From NCBI GenBank assembly GCA_025961275.1, contig JAOQNJ010000001.1, forward strand, positions 1,881,353 through 1,945,352: 64,000 nt of DNA, written 5' to 3'. Below are positions 15,738 to 25,719 of this stretch, one piece after another. The position numbers were made by a program, and so were the translations under genes. The stretch's first letter is position 1; each line of letters starts with the position of its first letter. The DNA comes from Providencia alcalifaciens. GTDB taxonomy: Bacteria > Pseudomonadota > Gammaproteobacteria > Enterobacterales > Enterobacteriaceae. The notes under the pieces are model-generated. The model did no database searches, was not told the origin of the DNA, and was given only the letters and a program-made list of their open reading frames with translations.

Positions 15738-15940
15738 GCTATCTTGCCTAATTAAATCTCGATATTTAATTTTTGTCCTACTCCGATGACCTATCTCATA
15801 TAACTCCAAATTGATATTTATCGCTTCCAATGCTTTTTATCATGGGGAGTTCGCAATTTACTTATCTATATCGGTTACTGATAATGGTCGGTTTACTTCT
15901 CTACACTCGTCATACTTCACGTTGCATAAATAAAAATAGA

Positions 15941-15992
15941 AAAACCCCAATAAACTCACTTTGGTATTGTGACCAAAGCAAGCTTAATGGGG
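15941..15992 (-). terminator. Rho-independent terminator of cysS
   Basis: On the minus strand, CCCCATTAAGC ... inner stem CTTTGGT-CACAAT-ACCAAAG ... TTATTGGGG followed by TTTTTC. It starts about 20 bases after the cysS stop codon. Confidence 0.82.
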
Positions 15993-16010
15993 CTTGATAA
16001 TTAGATCAGA

Positions 16011-17399
16011 TTACTTACGACGCCAAATAGTTCCTTGTGCGCCATCTTCAAGCACAATCCCCATTGATGTTAGTTCATTACGTGCGGCATCAGCCAGTGC
16101 CCAATCTTTGCTTTTACGTGCGTCATTACGTTGCTTAATCAGCGCTTCAATTTTAGCGACTTCTTCATCGCCTTCACCTTGTGCACTGCCTTGTAAGAAA
16201 GCTTCTGGATCTTGCTCAAGTAAGCCCAAAACCCCCGCCAATCGACGCAATTCTGAGGCCATTGCATTCGCAGCAGCCATATCTTCTGATTTCAAGCGGT
16301 TGATCTCACGTACCATATCAAACAGTGCGGAGTAAGCTTCTGGGGTATTAAAGTCATCGTTCATCGCGTCTTCAAAACGCGCTTTAAAGACTTCTCCCCC
16401 AGCAGGGGCAACATTTTTATCTGTACCACGTAACGCGGTATATAAACGTTCTAATGCGGTACGTGCTTGCTTCAAGTTTTCTTCAGTATAGTTTAACTGG
16501 CTACGATAATGGCCAGATAACAAAAAGTAACGCACCGTTTCAGGATCATAGTACTCAAGTACATCACGGATAGTGAAAAAGTTGTTTAGTGATTTAGACA
16601 TTTTCTCACGGTCAACCATCACCATCCCAGAGTGCATCCAATAGTTCACATAAGGGCCATCATGAGCGCAAGAAGATTGAGCAATTTCATTTTCATGGTG
16701 CGGGAACATCAAGTCAGAGCCACCACCATGAATATCAAAATGGTTACCAAGTGCTTTACTATTCATTGCTGAACATTCAATGTGCCAACCTGGCCGACCA
16801 AGTCCCCATGGAGATTCCCAGCTTGGCTCTCCTTCTTTGGACATTTTCCACAGCACGAAGTCCATTGGATTGCGTTTCACGTCCGCAACTTCCACACGAG
16901 CGCCAGCTTGCAATTGCTCTAAATCTTGGCGGGATAACTTGCCATAATCTTCATCTGTTTTAACTTCAAACATCACATCGCCATTTTCGGCCACATAAGC
17001 ATGACCCCGGTTGAGGAGAAGTTCAGTGATTTCGATTATTTCTTTAATGTGTTGAGTTGCGCGTGGCTCACTATTCGGGCGTAAAATATTCAATGCATCA
17101 AAGTCTTTGTGCATTTCAGCCAACATACGGGCTGTCAGTGCATCTACTGATTCATTATTTTCAGCAGCACGTTTGATAATTTTGTCATCAATATCCGTTA
17201 CGTTACGTACATAGTTCAGGTCATAGCCCAAATAACGTAAGTAGCGACTAATAGCGTCAAATGCCACAAAAGTACGCCCATGACCGATATGGCACAGATC
17301 GTAAATGGTGATACCACACACGTACATCCCAATTTTCCCTGGATGGATTGGTTTAAACTCTTCTTTTTGACGACTCAGTGTATTAAAAATCTGTAGCAT
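16011..17399 (-). CDS. cysS: Cysteinyl-tRNA synthetase
   Basis: 462 aa class I synthetase. HIGH motif at residues 37-40, KMSKS at 266-270 ([10 protein letters not shown]), zinc ligands C28, C209, H234 and E238 in the expected places, and the WHIECSAM block that defines CysRS. Charges tRNA-Cys. Length equals the E. coli enzyme within one residue. It is monocistronic, convergent with the fructose operon and divergent from ppiB across a 533-bp gap, as in enterobacteria. Confidence 0.97.
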   Translation of the reverse strand: MLQIFNTLSRQKEEFKPIHPGKIGMYVCGITIYDLCHIGHGRTFVAFDAISRYLRYLGYDLNYVRNVTDIDDKIIKRAAENNESVDALTARMLAEMHKDFDALNILRPNSEPRATQHIKEIIEITELLLNRGHAYVAENGDVMFEVKTDEDYGKLSRQDLEQLQAGARVEVADVKRNPMDFVLWKMSKEGEPSWESPWGLGRPGWHIECSAMNSKALGNHFDIHGGGSDLMFPHHENEIAQSSCAHDGPYVNYWMHSGMVMVDREKMSKSLNNFFTIRDVLEYYDPETVRYFLLSGHYRSQLNYTEENLKQARTALERLYTALRGTDKNVAPAGGEVFKARFEDAMNDDFNTPEAYSALFDMVREINRLKSEDMAAANAMASELRRLAGVLGLLEQDPEAFLQGSAQGEGDEEVAKIEALIKQRNDARKSKDWALADAARNELTSMGIVLEDGAQGTIWRRK

Positions 17400-17932
17400 C
17401 TGGATTATTCCGTTTATGTGTACGTGTTTATACCTACTTAACTTCGAATTGTCTCATTGTTAGCAGCACTCAGCTGCCTCAGCCACTGGCTCATTGAGGT
17501 AGCCTTATTTATTGCCGAGATGCAATTCGCATTGTTCCGGTATATCTATCTGTGAAAGTGAAAAATCAAATAATATTTATCGATGCTTCACTCTTAATAA
17601 CAAATCCTTCTTTTCCCTTAATACTTCCAGTGGCATCGAAGCTAATGACATCGATAGACTGATAAGCATAGAGTAGCAGCATTATTCAGATTATTGGCCT
17701 CAGCTGCGTGTACAGCCAACAGCACTTGAAGTATCACGGGGAATTATATTGAAACCCGATAACCACAATAATGCAAGGTATAGCCGCTATCTTTGTCACT
17801 CAATTGTTATGGTACCCAGCATTTCTAAACCTTACTGTGACTTCAAGTCAGGTTTTATCTGTGGTATAAACTTTCTGACAACAACGTCTTCATAAGAAGG
17901 CGTATAAAATACAATTATTCAGGATAGCTATT
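17400..17932. other. 533-bp divergent region between cysS and ppiB
   Basis: Must hold both promoters. No ORF, repeat or strong hairpin stands out. A CTTCATAAGAAGGCGTATAAAATAC stretch at about 17889-17911 has a TATAAA-like -10 for ppiB; AGGATAGCT just before 17933 is its ribosome site. Confidence 0.5.
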
Positions 17933-18427
17933 ATGGTGACTTTTCATACCAATCACGGTGACATTGTTATTAAAACTTTCGACGATAAAGCCCCAGTGAC
18001 TGTCGAAAACTTTTTAAATTATTGCCGTGAAGGTTTTTACGATAATACCATTTTCCACCGTGTTATTAACGGCTTCATGATCCAAGGCGGCGGTTTCGAA
18101 CCTGGCATGAAACAAAAAGACACGAAAGCACAAATCAAAAACGAAGCGAATAACGGCTTAAAAAATACTCGTGGAACGCTGGCAATGGCTCGTACTAACG
18201 ACCCACATTCAGCAACTGCACAATTTTTTATTAACGTTGTTGATAACGACTTCCTTAACTTCCGTTCAGAGCGCCCGGACGGTTGGGGTTACTGCGTATT
18301 CGCAGAAGTAGTCGAAGGTATGGACGTTGTTGAAAAAATCAAAGGTGTATCAACGGGTAACAGTGGCCATCATCAAGACGTGCCACGCGAAGATGTTCTG
18401 ATCGAAAAAGTGACAATCAGCGAGTAA
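17933..18427 (+). CDS. ppiB: Cytoplasmic peptidyl-prolyl isomerase (cyclophilin B)
   Basis: 164 aa cyclophilin. Contains [15 protein letters not shown] (catalytic R), the [23 protein letters not shown] core with active-site Q, F and N, and [14 protein letters not shown]. No signal peptide, so this is the cytosolic PpiB rather than periplasmic PpiA. Catalyses cis-trans isomerisation of prolyl bonds. The start of lpxH lies 11 bases downstream, and the ppiB-lpxH-purEK order matches E. coli. Confidence 0.96.
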   Translation: MVTFHTNHGDIVIKTFDDKAPVTVENFLNYCREGFYDNTIFHRVINGFMIQGGGFEPGMKQKDTKAQIKNEANNGLKNTRGTLAMARTNDPHSATAQFFINVVDNDFLNFRSERPDGWGYCVFAEVVEGMDVVEKIKGVSTGNSGHHQDVPREDVLIEKVTISE

Positions 18428-18438
18428 TCTGACGCGAT

Positions 18439-19161
18439 ATGTCCACTTACATCATTGCAGATTTGCATTTGAGTGAAGATGAACCGGCGATTACCGCCGG
18501 TTTTATGCATTTTATTCATCAGCAAGCCATTCATGCCGATAGCTTGTATATCCTTGGTGATTTTTTCAATTACTGGATTGGCGATGATGACCAAACTGAA
18601 CTTCACCAGCAAGTTTCCGATGCTTTAAAAATGCTGACCGATAAAGGTATTCCTTGCTATTTTATTCATGGCAATCGTGATTTCTTAATCGGCAAACGTT
18701 ATGCCAAGCAATGTGGTATGACTATTTTAGCGCAAGAAACACTGCTTGAGCTTTATGGAAAACGTGTATTGATTTTGCACGGTGATACTCTTTGCATTGA
18801 TGATATTGCCTACCAAAACTACCGTCAAAAAGTCCACACTCCGTGGATCCAACGCCTGTTTCTGACCTTACCCCTGTTTATTCGCCGTCGTATTGCACAA
18901 AAAATGCGTAAAAATAGTCAATATGCTAGCAGTATGAAAACAGAATCGATTATGGATGTGAACCCACAAGCCGTTATTAATTCTTTAACGCATTACCAAG
19001 CTGATTTGATGATCCATGGGCATACTCATCGTCCCGCTATTCATGAAGTTTTAATTGATAATAAGCTCTGCTATCGTGGTGTACTGGGAGCATGGCATCA
19101 TGAAGGTTCTGCATTTGTGATTAGTGAGCAAGGCATTGAGTTGATTTTCTTCCCGTTCTAA
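18439..19161 (+). CDS. lpxH: UDP-2,3-diacylglucosamine diphosphatase
   Basis: 240 aa calcineurin-type metallophosphoesterase. Metal ligands appear in order: DLH (D8, H10), GDFFNYW (D41), GNRD (N78), LHGD (H113) and HGHTHRP near residue 195. It hydrolyses UDP-2,3-diacylglucosamine to lipid X on the cytoplasmic side of the inner membrane, the fourth step of lipid A synthesis. Family length is about 240 aa. Probably co-transcribed with ppiB. Confidence 0.96.
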   Translation: MSTYIIADLHLSEDEPAITAGFMHFIHQQAIHADSLYILGDFFNYWIGDDDQTELHQQVSDALKMLTDKGIPCYFIHGNRDFLIGKRYAKQCGMTILAQETLLELYGKRVLILHGDTLCIDDIAYQNYRQKVHTPWIQRLFLTLPLFIRRRIAQKMRKNSQYASSMKTESIMDVNPQAVINSLTHYQADLMIHGHTHRPAIHEVLIDNKLCYRGVLGAWHHEGSAFVISEQGIELIFFPF

Positions 19162-19212
19162 CATCATTTATTCAATTTATTCAATTGACGTTTGTTTGCT
19201 TACTTTTCAATC

Positions 19213-19228
19213 ACGCAAACGTTTTCCT
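19213..19228. promoter_or_regulatory. PurR operator upstream of purEK
   Basis: ACGCAAACGTTTTCCT matches the PurR consensus ACGCAAACGTTTKCGT in the left half and core, with two deviations at the right end. Located 84 bases before the purE ATG with a TATGAT (19245-19250) downstream that could be the -10 box, so repressor binding would block the promoter. Confidence 0.82.
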
Positions 19229-19311
19229 TATGCGGTTACCATGATATGATCAGCGCGATTTATTTTTCCCACCTCACGGTGAAGATTTATTAACCACAGG
19301 GATCACATCAA

Positions 19312-19830
19312 ATGACAGCCCAAGTACCTTGTCAATCTACGGCAAAAATTGCCATTGTTATGGGTTCTAAAAGTGACTGGACGACCATGCAACATGCAGC
19401 CGATGTTTTAACCGAACTGCAATTGCCTTTTCACGTTGAAATTGTCTCAGCACACCGTACACCTGACAAATTGTTCTCCTTTGCTGAACAAGCTAAAGGA
19501 AATGGCTTTGATGTGATTATTGCTGGTGCCGGTGGTGCTGCCCATCTACCCGGTATGATAGCAGCGAAAACCTTAGTTCCCGTATTGGGTGTGCCGGTCC
19601 AAAGTGCCGCATTAAGTGGCGTTGATAGCCTGTATTCTATTGTACAAATGCCTAAAGGTATCCCTGTTGGCACATTAGCGATTGGTAAAGCTGGCGCGGC
19701 AAATGCCGCATTATTAGCCGCACAAATCTTAGCAAGTGCCGATGATCAGCTATTTACGCGCTTATCCACTTGGCGTGAAAACCAAACTAACGATGTGCTC
19801 AATAACCCAGATCCTCGGGAGGCACAATGA
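19312..19830 (+). CDS. purE: N5-carboxyaminoimidazole ribonucleotide mutase
   Basis: 172 aa class I PurE. MGSKSDW near residue 19, SAHRTP (about 46-51, catalytic H), [10 protein letters not shown] (about 73-82) and GVPVQS are all present. It shifts the carboxyl group of N5-CAIR to give CAIR in purine synthesis. Overlaps purK by 4 bases, and a PurR operator lies upstream, so the pair is a PurR-controlled operon. Confidence 0.96.
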   Translation: MTAQVPCQSTAKIAIVMGSKSDWTTMQHAADVLTELQLPFHVEIVSAHRTPDKLFSFAEQAKGNGFDVIIAGAGGAAHLPGMIAAKTLVPVLGVPVQSAALSGVDSLYSIVQMPKGIPVGTLAIGKAGAANAALLAAQILASADDQLFTRLSTWRENQTNDVLNNPDPREAQ

Positions 19831-20909
19831 AACCTGTTTGCGTCCTTGGCAATGGTCAATTAGGTCGCATGTTGCGCCAAGCTGGTGAGCCTCTCGGTAT
19901 CGCTGTTTATCCTGTTGGCCTAGACGCTGAACCTGAAGCGGTCCCTTATCAGCAAAGTGTCATTACGGCTGAAATTGAACGCTGGCCTGAAACGCCACTC
20001 ACTAAAGAGTTAGCGCGACATAATGCCTTTATTAATCGTGATATTTTTCCACGCTTAGCAGATAGATCCCCACAAAAAAACCTGTTTGATTCCCTGAATT
20101 TAGCCACTGCGCTTTGGGCTAACCTTGATTCAGCAGACCAATGGCCACAACTATTCGCGACACTCGGTGACTTTTTGATTGTTAAACGCCGAACAGGTGG
20201 TTATGACGGTCGAGGCCAGTGGCGCGTTCGCCCGGGTGATGAAGCTAACCTTCCTGATGAAATTTATGGTGAGTGCATCGTTGAGCAAGGTATTCCTTTC
20301 GACGCAGAAATCTCTGTCATTGGTGCGCGTAATCGTGCTGGAGATTGTGTGTTTTATCCAATCACCCACAACCTGCATCAAGAAGGGATATTACGCACGA
20401 GTGTCGCATTCCCAAAAGTCAGCAACCCGCAACAACTGCAAGCACAAGCGATGTTAAGCGCAGTGATGAATGAGCTGGATTATATCGGTGTAATGGCAAT
20501 GGAATGCTTTATTGTTGGCGATGAATTGCTGATCAATGAATTAGCACCACGCGTGCACAACAGTGGTCACTGGACACAAAATGGCGCTTCTATTAGCCAA
20601 TTTGAACTACATCTACGAGCAATCTTAGATTTACCAATGCCTTCACCGGAAGTCTTTAGCCCATCCGTTATGGTGAATTTGATTGGTACAGCCGTCAATC
20701 AAGACTGGCTTAGCTTGCCGCTAGTTCATTTGCATTGGTATGAAAAAGAAGTCCGTCCGGTTCGTAAAGTCGGCCATTTAAACTTAACGCACAGTAATAT
20801 AACTACACTTTCCACCACTTTAGATGCACTGATTAAAATGCTGCCAAATGAGTACAAAAGTGGCATTGATTGGGCAAATGAAAAATTAGACTGGTACTGC
20901 ACTCAATAA
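19827..20909 (+). CDS. purK: N5-carboxyaminoimidazole ribonucleotide synthase
   Basis: 360 aa ATP-grasp enzyme. GNGQLGRML at the N-terminus, [13 protein letters not shown] (glycine-rich ATP loop), and [14 protein letters not shown] with the metal-binding glutamate and asparagine. Uses ATP and bicarbonate to make N5-CAIR from AIR, feeding PurE. Start overlaps purE (ATGA). Followed by a clear terminator. Confidence 0.96.
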   Translation: MKPVCVLGNGQLGRMLRQAGEPLGIAVYPVGLDAEPEAVPYQQSVITAEIERWPETPLTKELARHNAFINRDIFPRLADRSPQKNLFDSLNLATALWANLDSADQWPQLFATLGDFLIVKRRTGGYDGRGQWRVRPGDEANLPDEIYGECIVEQGIPFDAEISVIGARNRAGDCVFYPITHNLHQEGILRTSVAFPKVSNPQQLQAQAMLSAVMNELDYIGVMAMECFIVGDELLINELAPRVHNSGHWTQNGASISQFELHLRAILDLPMPSPEVFSPSVMVNLIGTAVNQDWLSLPLVHLHWYEKEVRPVRKVGHLNLTHSNITTLSTTLDALIKMLPNEYKSGIDWANEKLDWYCTQ

Positions 20910-20930
20910 ACATGGAAAATAGCACCATAC

Positions 20931-20963
20931 AATGCCCGAAAGTAAGATGTTCGGGCATTTTGC
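20931..20963 (+). terminator. Rho-independent terminator of purEK
   Basis: AATGCCCGAA ... TTCGGGCATT stem (10 bp, 9-base loop, 20931-20959) followed by TTGCTATTT. It starts 22 bases after the purK stop. Confidence 0.82.
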
Positions 20964-21425
20964 TATTTATACCCAAATATAATTCAAGCGAGTTGTCGGC
21001 AACAAGCTAGGGGCTGTTGGCCTTTGAAGGTCAATTGTTATTCGAATTAAACGTATTTTAAGCAAGGCGAGTCGCTCACTGCCTAGTGAACTAGGCAAGA
21101 GCTGCTCAACACAGCAAAAAATCACGGTTAATCGAACCCGAAGGGGGCTTTTCATTTACGGTTTAGCGTTGTTGTAATGCTTTTTTAGGCACTAAGTACG
21201 CGACATGATTACATTAGTGTTATTTAAACCGATTAGTGCGGTAAAAATCAGCAGCCCTTAAACGATTCCGATAAATAAAGCTCTACGGTCGTAATAAATA
21301 CTGAGATTGGGCTGTCGCCTTTACTTACGTATTGCCAACGGCAACTTGAGTTATGATAGGTATTATACCGTTGCCTTAGTGATACTGAATTGAGTTGAAA
21401 AATAGGCAACATTACCGGAGTTGAC
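20964..21425. other. 462-bp intergenic region with ERIC-like and other repeat traces
   Basis: At 20969-20990 TATACCCAAATATAATTCAAGC looks like the left end of an ERIC element, but the rest of that element is not recognisable. An inverted pair CTGCCTAGTG/CTAGGCA lies near 21078-21095. A segment at 21265-21304 (CCGATAAATAAAGCTC...) resembles one at 61957-61992. No gene is evident. The final 60 bases must hold the MFS promoter. Confidence 0.5.
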
Positions 21426-22676
21426 ATGGCAACAACAGATTCCCCATCGTTTAGCCCACTGTATCAGTGGAGTATCCTCATTCTTTTAGGACTAGTTTAT
21501 TTTTTAGCCACCGCGACCACTTTTACCTCACTCGGTGTTGTGCTCCCAGGTATGATTGGCGAGCTACAATGGAGTTGGACTGAAGCAGGCTTCGGTTTCA
21601 CATTACTTGGCTTAACTTGTGGGCTTGCCAGTTTTTTACCTTCATTATTAATCCGTAAAGTGGGTGTTCGCCTCACTCTACTATTAGGAACATTGGTTTT
21701 TGTGGCAGGTTTCTACAGCCTATACTCAACAGAAACGATTGGCCGTTATTTTTTGGGTACCGCATTAATTGGTATCGGTTTTACTCTACTCGCCACCGTC
21801 CCCGGCACTTATGTCCTTTCACGCTTATTTGAGAAACAATCGCTGGCTTTTGGCCTCTATTTTACGATAGGTGGCTTAGGCGGAGTTGCAGGTCCTTGGA
21901 TTTACTTCTTCGCGTCAAACCATTTAGGTTCATGGCGTATGCACTGGGCACTTTGCGCCATTTATCTTAGCGTCATCACATTAATCACTATCGTCATCTT
22001 ACGCGAAGGTAAGCGAGAGCAAGCACATGCCAAAAGTGTGATGCAAAAGCAGGTCAGTGATACAAGCCAACCGATTTATCGGACTAGAGAAATTTGGACG
22101 GTACATCGTGCACTGCGTACTTGGCAATTTTATTTAATTGCCGCCACTTATACCTCGTTTTTATGGTGCGGGATCACAGTCAATAGTTTTGCGGTTGCTC
22201 ATATTGAAGATCGCGGGTTTAGCATGACGGTTGCCGTTTCATTGCTTAGCGCTATGGCTTTTGTGAATGCATTTTCACGATTTATTGGTGGTGCCGCCGG
22301 TGAGTGGTTAGAGCCGAAAAAACTATTAATTGGAAGCCTCATTATTATGGTTCTGGGGGTTATTTTTCTCAGTATCGCCACTTCATGGTTATGGTTAATT
22401 TTATTTGTGCTGTGTGTCGGTATTGGCTACGGTATGACTTTCTTGGCTTCTAGCGTTTTGCTCTCTAATTATTTTGGCCGTGGCCCTTACTTAGAACTGT
22501 TTTCTGTGGTTAACCTGATATCGACGATCGCCTGCTTAGCCCCGTTTATTGCAGGAGCAGTCAAGGATTACACACATAGCTTTACGCCAGCATTTTTAAT
22601 TATTGCAGCACCTGTTATTGTCATCCTCATGTTGACCTTGATGATGAAACCACCGTCATTATCGAAAAAGAAATAG
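21426..22676 (+). CDS. MFS transporter, substrate unknown
   Basis: 416 aa with about 12 hydrophobic segments in two six-helix halves separated by a basic loop (about residues 193-220, REGKREQAHAK). The inter-helix motif is degenerate. The protein has a short charged C-terminus (MKPPSLSKKK) and is complete. The C-terminal 47 residues before that tail match a decayed MFS remnant at 31612-31866, which precedes a flavin monooxygenase gene, at 28 of 47 positions by eye. The two are therefore paralogues, possibly with a related heterocyclic substrate. Monocistronic. Confidence 0.85.
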   Translation: MATTDSPSFSPLYQWSILILLGLVYFLATATTFTSLGVVLPGMIGELQWSWTEAGFGFTLLGLTCGLASFLPSLLIRKVGVRLTLLLGTLVFVAGFYSLYSTETIGRYFLGTALIGIGFTLLATVPGTYVLSRLFEKQSLAFGLYFTIGGLGGVAGPWIYFFASNHLGSWRMHWALCAIYLSVITLITIVILREGKREQAHAKSVMQKQVSDTSQPIYRTREIWTVHRALRTWQFYLIAATYTSFLWCGITVNSFAVAHIEDRGFSMTVAVSLLSAMAFVNAFSRFIGGAAGEWLEPKKLLIGSLIIMVLGVIFLSIATSWLWLILFVLCVGIGYGMTFLASSVLLSNYFGRGPYLELFSVVNLISTIACLAPFIAGAVKDYTHSFTPAFLIIAAPVIVILMLTLMMKPPSLSKKK

Positions 22677-22740
22677 TGTATTTGCTAGACGATTTGAGTT
22701 ACTGGTAGGCGACAATCATTTAAGTCGAAGAATTACAGAT

Positions 22741-22768
22741 AAAAAAGCTCGGGCACTATCGCCCGAGC
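22741..22768 (-). terminator. Rho-independent terminator of the phytase-like esterase gene
   Basis: Minus strand: GCTCGGGC-GATAGT-GCCCGAGC (22768-22747) followed by TTTTTT. It lies 21 bases beyond the stop of the minus-strand gene and can also serve the convergent MFS gene. Confidence 0.9.
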
Positions 22769-22789
22769 GAATTAATGCAAACAAGGAAA

Positions 22790-24154
22790 CTAAGGATTTA
22801 ACAACGCTGGTACTTTTAACAGAATAAATTCATTATCGTCAGCTTGATTAGGCTCACGACTCGATGAGAATGGATAGTTGTTATCATTACCCACAATGAT
22901 GAGCTCATTGTCCACAACATCAACGTTTTCAATGGTGAAGAAGGGGAACGTAAATACGCCATCATTTAACGGCTTTCTCGCCACTTTATTCGGATCTTTA
23001 ATATTCATCAAATCAATATAGGCTTGCTTATCAACCGCAGCGCCTTGGTTTTTATCTGAAAACTCAATGCGATAAACACGCTTAAATTTCGCCAGATTAC
23101 TAAAGCAGTTTTTGGTATCCGTTGCGCCTTCTGTACAGGCTTTATCGGCAGTTCCTTCACCATTATCACGCTCAATGATCAAACCATGAGTATCATCAAT
23201 CACGTTAAAATCACCAATCGCATTTTGGTTATCTTCAAACACATATAACCAGCTACGCCCTGTCCACTGCTGTTTTTTCACATCAAATTCAAGAATTCTT
23301 GCCGCACGCTTACCATCTACACTTTCATAATCTTGTTTTTCTTCATTCCATAGTGCGCCTTCAAGCATTGGATAGAGTTTGCTGCCATCGGGTGATGAAG
23401 CCATTCCTTCAAAACCTTTTGAGCGGTTAACTTGGAAGCTAATTTTATCCATTGGTTTGCCTGGTGTTGTCACCTGATAATGGTCTGGTGAAACCACTTT
23501 TTTACCGTTCACTTCAGTTTCAAACAGGGCGAGCACCTTGCCATCCAAATCCATTTTAATCAGATAAGGCCCAAACTCGTCACCAACCCAAAGGGCACCA
23601 TCCGCAAACTGGAAACTTTCAGGATCAAAATCACTGCCCGTCAAATAGCGTTTATCTGTACTTTCGTTAATGATGTGAAAAGGAATGATTTTATCGGGAT
23701 CGTGGAAAAAAACAGTTTTCAGTGGATTCGCTTTGCCACTTTTAAAATCAATATCGTATTGAGTCAGATAGAGCATTGAATCAGGCGAATTCATTTTGTT
23801 GCCGTAGCCATTGTCAGTTAGTACCCAATAGGTGCCATCAGCCATGCGCTTAATACCTGAATGGCCTTGTAATGGCTGGCCTTTGATTGGCACACTCATT
23901 CCTGCTGGACGATCGGCTGATTTCCCTTCCACCTTGCCAAGTTCATCAATACGATTACCTGTCGTGTATTTACCGCTAAACTGTAGATCTTTCGGTGCAT
24001 CAGCGGGGGATGGCACGGTTGCATCAACCGATAGCATCGCATGGCCTGTCAGCGATACTAGCACTTCTTGTTGAGCATACCCTGTGGAGGAAAAAGCAAT
24101 TAATGTGGCAAGTAGCGATAACGAACTGAGTTTTATTGTGCGGCGATGCTGCAT
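22790..24154 (-). CDS. Secreted phytase-like esterase (esterase-like activity of phytase family)
   Basis: 454 aa from the ATG at 24154, which has AGGAA upstream and opens a standard signal peptide (MQHRRTIKLSSLSLLATLIAF..GYA, cleavage near residue 26). A further in-frame start 33 codons upstream adds a second hydrophobic stretch and is less likely. The mature part carries the beta-propeller-like pattern of the phytase-type esterase family: GHSGIKRMADGTYWVLTDNGYG, DPESFQFADGALWVGDEFGPYL, GFEGMASSPDGSKLYPMLEG, NAIGDFNVIDDTHGLIIERDNGEG, ENVDVVDNELIIVGNDNNYPFSSSR. Periplasmic hydrolase acting on phosphate- or carboxyl-ester substrates is inferred; the substrate is unknown. Monocistronic. Confidence 0.88.
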   Translation of the reverse strand: MQHRRTIKLSSLSLLATLIAFSSTGYAQQEVLVSLTGHAMLSVDATVPSPADAPKDLQFSGKYTTGNRIDELGKVEGKSADRPAGMSVPIKGQPLQGHSGIKRMADGTYWVLTDNGYGNKMNSPDSMLYLTQYDIDFKSGKANPLKTVFFHDPDKIIPFHIINESTDKRYLTGSDFDPESFQFADGALWVGDEFGPYLIKMDLDGKVLALFETEVNGKKVVSPDHYQVTTPGKPMDKISFQVNRSKGFEGMASSPDGSKLYPMLEGALWNEEKQDYESVDGKRAARILEFDVKKQQWTGRSWLYVFEDNQNAIGDFNVIDDTHGLIIERDNGEGTADKACTEGATDTKNCFSNLAKFKRVYRIEFSDKNQGAAVDKQAYIDLMNIKDPNKVARKPLNDGVFTFPFFTIENVDVVDNELIIVGNDNNYPFSSSREPNQADDNEFILLKVPALLNP

Positions 24155-24310
24155 TACTATGTTCCTATCAAGTAGTTTATCAATAATTGACCGCGGAATC
24201 ATAACCAGAGCAAATGACAGTATTGTGATAAATAGAAGACAGTTTGAATTCAAGGAAGTGGTAATTTTTAAGATAACTTACCACTTCTTCTTTTAGTAAC
24301 AGCGATTGTG

Positions 24311-24921
24311 TTATTTCTTGGATAATGTTCTAGATAATGTATCGACAATGGTTCTTGTCATTTGGTCTATTTCATAATTGAGGAAATCGCCCACTTTAAT
24401 CTTGTCAAAATTGGTGATTCTTAAAGTTTCTGGGATCAAGTTTAAGGCTAGAGTTCTATTTTCTTCATCAATAGCATTGATGGTTAAACTGCAACCATGA
24501 AGCCCAATAAAACCTTTCAGGAAGAAATATTTAATGTTGTCTTCAGGAATTCTGATAACCAACCGATAAGTTTCACCGGTCGGCATAAATTCTATGACTT
24601 CAGCAACCCCTTCAACATGTCCATATAAGCTATGGCCACCATTTTCTTGATTCATCTGATGCGATCTTTCAACGTTAACCTCATCTTCAACCCTAAGTAA
24701 TTTTAACGTTGTACTATCAGCGGTAAAATCAGAGATATCAAATGAAACTCGGTCCTCGGTAAATTTAGTGACGGTCAAGCAAGTTCCATTAATAGCAACA
24801 CTGGCTCCCACAGCAACACCAGCAAAAAAACAGTTATTATTACTGACCGTTAATGTGCTGAACCCATCATTTTTATTAAGTAATAATACACTCTCTTACC
24901 TTGTACTATTCCGGTATACAT
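24311..24921 (-). pseudogene. Riboflavin-synthase/lumazine-binding paralogue, frameshifted near its start
   Basis: The ATG at 24921 (AGGGGATAGTG ribosome site, two bases after the methyltransferase stop) reads MYTGIVQGK, the usual start of riboflavin synthase. A single missing base near 24896 sends it to a stop; shifting frame restores ESVLLLNKNDGFSTLTV and the rest, about 203 aa in all. Barrel 1 keeps GASVAINGTCLTVT but has lost the ETLRxTN block, reading DFTADSTTLKLL. Barrel 2 keeps GGHSLYGHV, GCSLTI and IPETLRITN. Family members dismutate 6,7-dimethyl-8-ribityllumazine, or bind it without catalysis. Last gene of the decayed operon. Without the frameshift it may have been a lumazine or flavin binder rather than a standard RibE. 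Confidence 0.82.
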
Positions 24922-24923
24922 CA

Positions 24924-25708
24924 CTATCCCCTTTTTTGAAGTAAAAATAATCCTGTTGAATAAGAGACTTTATGCTCATTTGAAAGGTATTTATCATATA
25001 ATTGTTGATAAAAATCGTTAACCGCATTTTCTTGATCTTTCTTGGAAAATTGCTGATATATAACAGAACCACTTCCTAAGTGCCAATCTCGGAAATCATC
25101 ATAGCTTGAAAAATCAATAGCTTCTTCAATTCTATAGCTTTTAAGTATTTTAAAATCGTTAGTGAAATTCTTAAATTTTTCACTATCAAACCGATAATCA
25201 TCAAAAACGACTGCCGATGAAACAGGCGAATATTTATCTCTTACGACTTGCAATATATTTCCTTGAATATCTTTTTCACCACAAAAGAAATTAAAGTCAA
25301 AAGCACATGATAAAAATAAATTACCATTTGGCTTTAGATATTTTGAGATTTTATCTAATACTTTTTTTCATTTGGAATAAACCAATGTAAACAGGCTGCA
25401 CAAATTATCGCATCATATAATTGCATTTGAGGGTTTTCGTAATTCAAAAAATCATTGATGATAAAATTCACTTTTTCATCAGAATGATTGTTTTTTGCAA
25501 ATTCAATCATATCTGGCGAGATATCAATCCCTAAATAACTATTTATTTCACTCTTTTTGATAAATTTTAATGAATTACCTGTACCACAACCGATATCTAA
25601 AATATCACCGTTTATTTCAGAAAAACCTAGCAATAGTTCTAAACATTTTAACTGTAATTTTTTAGATGTACGTTGATACTCTTCTGGTTTAAACCATACA
25701 TTTTCCAT
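24924..25708 (-). pseudogene. SAM-dependent methyltransferase (Tam-like), frameshifted in a poly-A tract
   Basis: Two open pieces join into about 261 aa. The N-terminal piece has motif I ILDIGCGTGNSLKFI, then GIDISPDMIEFA, and AACLHWF; it ends in a stop just after A7 (T7 on plus, 25362-25368). With eight A's the frame would continue VLDKISKYLKPNGNLFLSCAFD into the C-terminal piece, which ends LLQKRG. A class I methyltransferase of the trans-aconitate methyltransferase type, substrate unknown. Ribosome site AAGGAATAATT, 11 bases after the BKACE stop. The tract length makes slippage, or a base-calling error, possible. Confidence 0.85.
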
Positions 25709-25719
25709 TAATTATTCCT

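Noticed and set aside
24154..24254. Upstream start for the phytase-like esterase (33 extra residues)
   Set aside because: It would bury the signal peptide; the inner ATG has a proper ribosome site and a typical signal sequence.
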